The notes under the pieces are model-generated. The model was not told where the DNA came from, did not search any database, and saw nothing but the letters and a program-made list of their open reading frames with translations. A DNA stretch of 9,677 nucleotides from an uncultured Oscillospiraceae bacterium (lineage in GTDB: Bacteria > Bacillota > Clostridia > Oscillospirales > Oscillospiraceae): the NCBI GenBank assembly GCA_944385645.1, contig CALWYA010000050.1, positions 1 to 9,677 of the forward strand. The letters are read 5' to 3'. Both the position numbers and the translations under genes were made by a program. The stretch's first letter is position 1. Each line of letters opens with the position of its first letter. Below are positions 6,666 through 9,677 of this stretch, piece after piece.

Positions 6666-6718
6666 GCGGACACAGGGGCGGAGACACAGCCGCCCGAAAT
6701 CCCAAGGAGGTCATTTCC

Positions 6719-7516
6719 ATGAACAAGAACACCTATGAGACCGTCAAGCTGACCAAGGGCGAGATGCACGTGTACGACTTCGGCGCGGTCAGGCTCCATG
6801 CCTACCAGACCTATGACCCCATCGACGACGAGGTCTTCCTGGTGGAGAAGGCCGGGCAGGTCGTGGTCCTGGAGAGCCCCTGCTTCCACGACAACATCGC
6901 CGAGCTCACCGCCTATCTGCGGGACCGGAAGCTGGAGCCGGCGGGGATGCTGGCGGCCTATCACGGGGCGGGGGCCGCCTTCCTGCCCGGCGTCCCCAAG
7001 TACGCCACCCAGAGCGCCGTGGACTACTCCGCCCAGGGGGGCGGCAAGGCCCTGATCGACGGCTTCGCCGCCGCCTTCGGGGCGGCCTTCGACCCCTCCA
7101 TCCACCGGGCGGACCACATCCTGGCCGATGGGCCGGTGACCATCGGCGGCATCCGGTTCGTCATCCACCCCACCGCCGAGGCCTTCGACGTGGAGATCCC
7201 CGAGATCAATGCCGTGTACACCCACATGCTGGGCCACGACTGCCACTCCATCGTGGCCGGGGCGGGCCACGCCGACGCCATGATCGCCCAGCTGGAGGGC
7301 TACATCGCCCGGGGCTATGACCTGATCCTCACCTCCCACTACACCCCGGAGGACCAGAAGGACGCCCGGACCAAGATCGACTATCTGAAGGAGCTGAAGG
7401 TCCTGGCCGCCGCCAGCGCCGACCGGGACAGCTTCAAGGCGGCGGTTGGGGAGAAATACCCCCAGTACAGCGGGGAGAACTATCTGGACATGACCGCCGG
7501 CTTCTTCTTCCCCTGA
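6719..7516 (+). CDS. Metallo-beta-lactamase-fold-like protein without the HxHxDH motif
   Basis: A 265-residue soluble protein, ATG start with AAGGAGG at 6704-6710. The overall pattern is that of an MBL-fold hydrolase: a beta-rich start (residues 15-52, VYDFGAVRLHAYQTYDPIDDEVFLVEK then VVVLESP), a turn where the metal motif belongs, a central region ending IHPTAEAFDVEIPEINAVY, and a terminal LILTSHYTPED with His207. At the expected HxHxDH site it reads YHGAGAAFLPG (81-91), keeping only His82. A His/Cys cluster, THMLGHDCHS (168-177), could hold metal another way. It is the first gene of an operon, 29 bases ahead of the macrodomain gene. Function is unknown; a non-catalytic binding protein, or a hydrolase with an altered site acting on an ADP-ribose-linked or stress-derived substrate, are both possible. 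The fold assignment is moderate. Confidence 0.65.
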   Translation: MNKNTYETVKLTKGEMHVYDFGAVRLHAYQTYDPIDDEVFLVEKAGQVVVLESPCFHDNIAELTAYLRDRKLEPAGMLAAYHGAGAAFLPGVPKYATQSAVDYSAQGGGKALIDGFAAAFGAAFDPSIHRADHILADGPVTIGGIRFVIHPTAEAFDVEIPEINAVYTHMLGHDCHSIVAGAGHADAMIAQLEGYIARGYDLILTSHYTPEDQKDARTKIDYLKELKVLAAASADRDSFKAAVGEKYPQYSGENYLDMTAGFFFP

Positions 7517-7545
7517 CCGTCCGTTTGCCAGAGAGGAGGGGTCCC

Positions 7546-8334
7546 ATGGACCGCCGGAGACAGATCGAACAGCTCAATCAAATGCTGCTGGCCGAGATGC
7601 CCGCGTGCCGCCCCTGGGCGGCGGAGTTCCAGGCCCGGGAGGGGGCGCGGCGGCTCCTGCGGGCCCTGATGAACATCCGCCCACCCCTGCCCCTGGACCC
7701 GGACTTTCTCCGGCTCCAGGACGCCCTCCTCTCCGCCGAGCGGGAGGAGCGGGGGGTGGTGGACGCCGCCGCCCTGCCGGAGGCCCCCGGCCATCCGGGG
7801 ATCGCTCTGTGGCAGGGGGACATCACCCGGCTGCGTGCAGACGCCGTCGTCAACGCCGCCAACTCCACCCTGTTGGGCTGTTTCCACCCCTGCCACGGGT
7901 GCATCGACAACGCCATCCACTCAGCGGCGGGGCTCCAGCTCCGGGACGCATGCGCCCGCCTCATGGAGGTCCAGGGGCACCCGGAGCCCACCGGCACGGC
8001 CAAGCTCACCGGGGGCTGTAATCTCCCCGCCCGGCACGTCCTCCACACGGTGGGTCCCATCATCTCCGGGCCCCTCACCAACGCCGACCGGGCGGCCCTG
8101 GCCTCCTGCTACACCGCCTGCCTGTCTCTGGCGGCGGAGCACGGCCTTCACAGCGTGGCCTTCTGCTGTATCTCCACCGGGGAGTTCCGCTTCCCCCGCG
8201 GGGAGGCGGCCGGGATTGCCGTGGACACGGTGACCCGCTTCCTGTCCCGCCCCACATCCATCCGGAAGGTGATCTTCAATGTGTTTCAAGACGCGGACGC
8301 CGCCCTCTACCGCGCCCTCCTGGGCGAGCCTTGA
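7546..8334 (+). CDS. Zn-type macrodomain protein-ADP-ribosyl hydrolase linked to SirTM
   Basis: A 262-residue macrodomain enzyme expected to remove ADP-ribose from protein side chains. ATG 7546 is preceded by AGGAGG at 7534-7539; an in-frame TTG at 7525 precedes that site and is rejected as the start. After an alpha-helical N-terminal extension (about 1-80) the macrodomain shows QGDIT (90-94), VVNAANS (101-107) and the diagnostic GCFHPCHGCIDNAIH (111-125). The C112-x4-H117-x-C119 spacing in it fits the zinc site of SirTM-associated macrodomains. TGTAKLTGGCNLPARHVLHTVGP (149-171) and ISTGEFRFPRGEAAG (209-223) complete the ADP-ribose pocket. This family reverses the modification made by SirTM, whose gene follows with a 56-base overlap, implying translational coupling. 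No GcvH-L or LplA2 gene is next to it here. Confidence 0.93.
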   Translation: MDRRRQIEQLNQMLLAEMPACRPWAAEFQAREGARRLLRALMNIRPPLPLDPDFLRLQDALLSAEREERGVVDAAALPEAPGHPGIALWQGDITRLRADAVVNAANSTLLGCFHPCHGCIDNAIHSAAGLQLRDACARLMEVQGHPEPTGTAKLTGGCNLPARHVLHTVGPIISGPLTNADRAALASCYTACLSLAAEHGLHSVAFCCISTGEFRFPRGEAAGIAVDTVTRFLSRPTSIRKVIFNVFQDADAALYRALLGEP

Positions 8335-9202
8335 CCGCCTGCGGGAGGCCCTGGACCGGGCCGACGCCGTGGTGATCGGGGCGGGGTCCGGCCTGTCCGC
8401 CGCCGCGGGCTTCGACTATACCGGGGCCCGGTTCCGCGCCTATTTCGCCGACTTCGAGGCCCAATACGGCTTTCACGACATGTACACCGGGGGCTTCTTC
8501 CCCTTTCGGGACCGGGGGGAGTTCTGGTCCTATTGGAGCCGGTATATCTGGATCAACCGCTATCAGGACCCGCCCCGCCCGGTGTACCGCGACCTGCTGG
8601 CCCTGGCGGAGGGGAGGGACTATTTCGTCCTCACCACCAATGTGGACCACTGCTTTCAGAGGGCGGGCTTCGACAAAAAGCGGCTCTTCTACACCCAGGG
8701 GGACTACGGCCTGTGGCAGTGCTCCAGGCCCTGCCACCGCAGGACCTACGACAACGAGGAAGCTGTCCGCCAAATGCTGGCGGCCCAGGGCTTCCGGCTC
8801 ACCGGGCGGGGACTGGAGCCGCCGGCGGGCGGCGCCCCTGACAGGTCCGTCCCCGCCGGACTGGTCCCCCGGTGCCCGGTGTGCGGCGCCCCCATGGTCC
8901 CCAACCTGCGCGCCGACGACACCTTCGTCCAGGACGAGGGCTGGTACGCCGCGGCGGGCCGGTACGAGGACTTCCTCCGCCGCCACCGGGCGGGGCGGGT
9001 GCTCTACTGGGAGCTGGGGGTGGGCTACAATACCCCGGGCATCATCAAATATCCCTTCTGGAAGATGACCGCCCAAAACCCCCACGCCCGCTACGCCTGT
9101 GTCAACCGGGACTCGGACGCCTGTCCGCCGGAGCTGGGCAAACGGGCCATCCCCGTCCGGGGAGATCTGGGCGCGGTGCTGTGGGCCCTTCTCCGCACCT
9201 AG
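8279..9202 (+). CDS. Class M sirtuin (SirTM), protein ADP-ribosyltransferase
   Basis: A 307-residue sirtuin of class M, which transfers ADP-ribose from NAD+ to a target protein rather than deacetylating it. ATG 8279 lies inside the macrodomain gene, has GGAAGG at 8264-8269 in front, and gives the same N-terminal length as I recall for Streptococcus pyogenes SirTM. The NAD-binding loop is GAGSGLSAAAGF (34-45). TTNVDHCF (119-126) carries N121, and TQGDYGLWQCS (139-149) carries Q140 where deacetylating sirtuins have the catalytic histidine. Both residues match the class M transferase site. Four cysteines, C148, C152, C199 and C202, form the zinc ribbon. The known partner is a lipoylated GcvH-L protein encoded beside SirTM in staphylococci and streptococci; none is in this window, so the target here is open. 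A terminator follows. Confidence 0.94.
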   Translation: MCFKTRTPPSTAPSWASLDRLREALDRADAVVIGAGSGLSAAAGFDYTGARFRAYFADFEAQYGFHDMYTGGFFPFRDRGEFWSYWSRYIWINRYQDPPRPVYRDLLALAEGRDYFVLTTNVDHCFQRAGFDKKRLFYTQGDYGLWQCSRPCHRRTYDNEEAVRQMLAAQGFRLTGRGLEPPAGGAPDRSVPAGLVPRCPVCGAPMVPNLRADDTFVQDEGWYAAAGRYEDFLRRHRAGRVLYWELGVGYNTPGIIKYPFWKMTAQNPHARYACVNRDSDACPPELGKRAIPVRGDLGAVLWALLRT

Positions 9203-9213
9203 GTCCAATCAGA

Positions 9214-9246
9214 AAACGCCCGCCGGCGATGCCGGCGGGCGTTCTC
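9214..9246. terminator. Bidirectional terminator between convergent SirTM and argF
   Basis: A perfect 13-bp stem, 9215-9227 with 9231-9243 (AACGCCCGCCGGC, loop GAT), lies 12 bases after the SirTM stop and just past the argF stop on the other strand. The 33 bases are the exact reverse complement of 6051-6083. On the minus strand the stem is followed by TTTTCTG, so the better U-tract serves argF. Confidence 0.78.
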
Positions 9247-9257
9247 ATATCTCGAAA

Positions 9258-9677
9258 TCAATTGTCCTCGTCCCGCATGAGCAGGTACATGACCGCCTTC
9301 TGGGCGTGGAGGCGGTTCTCCGCCTCGTCGAAGATCTCGTCGGCGTGGGCCTCGAAGACCTCGGCGGTGATCTCCTCCCCCCGGTGGGCGGGCAGGCAGT
9401 GCTGCACCATGCAGCTGGGGCGGGTGAGGGCCATGAGCGCGTCGTTCACCTGATAGCCGGCGAAGGCCTTTTTCCGCACGGCCCGCTCCTCCTCCTGGCC
9501 CATAGAGGCCCACACGTCGGTGAGCACCACGTCGGCGTCCACCGCCGCCTCCTGGGGGGTGCGGAAGAGGGAGAACTTGTGGGCCGGATCGCTGCGGGCG
9601 AAGTCCAGCACCCGGGGGTCGGGGTCGTACCCCTCCGGGCAGGCCACCGCCACCTCCATCCCCGTCTTCAGGCCGCC
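9258..9677 (-). CDS. argF: Ornithine carbamoyltransferase, C-terminal part
   Basis: This is the last 139 codons of ornithine carbamoyltransferase, which makes citrulline from ornithine and carbamoyl phosphate, in arginine synthesis or, run backwards, in arginine breakdown. The frame is open to the window edge, so the N-terminal carbamoyl-phosphate domain lies outside; the ATG at 9659 is internal (GGLKTGMEV reads across it). The ornithine-binding domain shows DVVLTDVWASMGQEEE, where the family has its DVWxSMG loop, and the signature MVQHCLPAHRGEEIT, whose HCLP cysteine contacts ornithine and separates it from aspartate carbamoyltransferase. It ends DEAENRLHAQKAVMYLLMRDEDN with TGA at 9260-9258. 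An anabolic (argF) rather than catabolic (arcB) role is assumed; the neighbours seen do not decide it. Confidence 0.93.
   Translation of the reverse strand, partial: GGLKTGMEVAVACPEGYDPDPRVLDFARSDPAHKFSLFRTPQEAAVDADVVLTDVWASMGQEEERAVRKKAFAGYQVNDALMALTRPSCMVQHCLPAHRGEEITAEVFEAHADEIFDEAENRLHAQKAVMYLLMRDEDN

Noticed and set aside
7525..7545. TTG at 7525 as the macrodomain start
   Set aside because: The AGGAGG site lies after it and correctly spaced before ATG 7546.
8279..9202. SirTM as an ordinary Sir2 protein deacetylase
   Set aside because: The catalytic His position is Gln140 with the class M context TQGDYGLWQ, and it is paired with a Zn-type macrodomain; a transferase is much more likely.
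1..9677. CRISPR array, tRNA, rRNA, riboswitch, transposase or phage genes
   Set aside because: I looked on both strands and saw no regularly spaced direct repeats, no cloverleaf or rRNA signature, no recognisable riboswitch core and no recombinase motif.

Overview
The window is high-GC bacterial DNA with Firmicute-style AAGGAGG ribosome-binding sites, a pheS-pheT operon and short intergenic structured repeats. Protein style and base composition suggest a gut Clostridia of the Oscillospiraceae (Flavonifractor/Lawsonibacter-like). That placement is inference; no rRNA or other marker is present to settle it.

Layout. The left edge holds the 3' end of pheS, then a 142-base gap filled by a long imperfect inverted repeat, then pheT. 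PheT has 910 residues, about 105 more than usual; the excess is an insert that resembles a second, degenerate copy of its tRNA-binding OB-fold domain. A 462-base non-coding gap follows, carrying two structured elements: a nested inverted repeat flanked by 9-base direct repeats, and a run of three back-to-back hairpins. Next come a PLP-dependent threonine-aldolase-like enzyme, a terminator and a MATE exporter. The exporter converges on a small HxlR-family regulator on the minus strand.

The most interesting region is 6092-9246. The HxlR regulator has its own good sigma-A-type promoter and the family's N-terminal cysteine. It diverges from a three-gene plus-strand operon: a metallo-beta-lactamase-fold protein that lacks the HxHxDH metal motif, a Zn-type macrodomain (ADP-ribosyl hydrolase), and a class M sirtuin (SirTM, ADP-ribosyltransferase). 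The last two overlap by 56 bases. Together the macrodomain and SirTM are a writer/eraser pair for protein ADP-ribosylation. The GcvH-L and LplA2 genes known to accompany such pairs in staphylococci and streptococci are absent here; the MBL-like protein and the putative redox regulator sit beside the pair instead.

The right edge holds the C-terminal part of ornithine carbamoyltransferase (argF) on the minus strand, converging on SirTM. The two convergent junctions (MATE/HxlR and SirTM/argF) carry the same 33-base terminator hairpin in opposite orientations.
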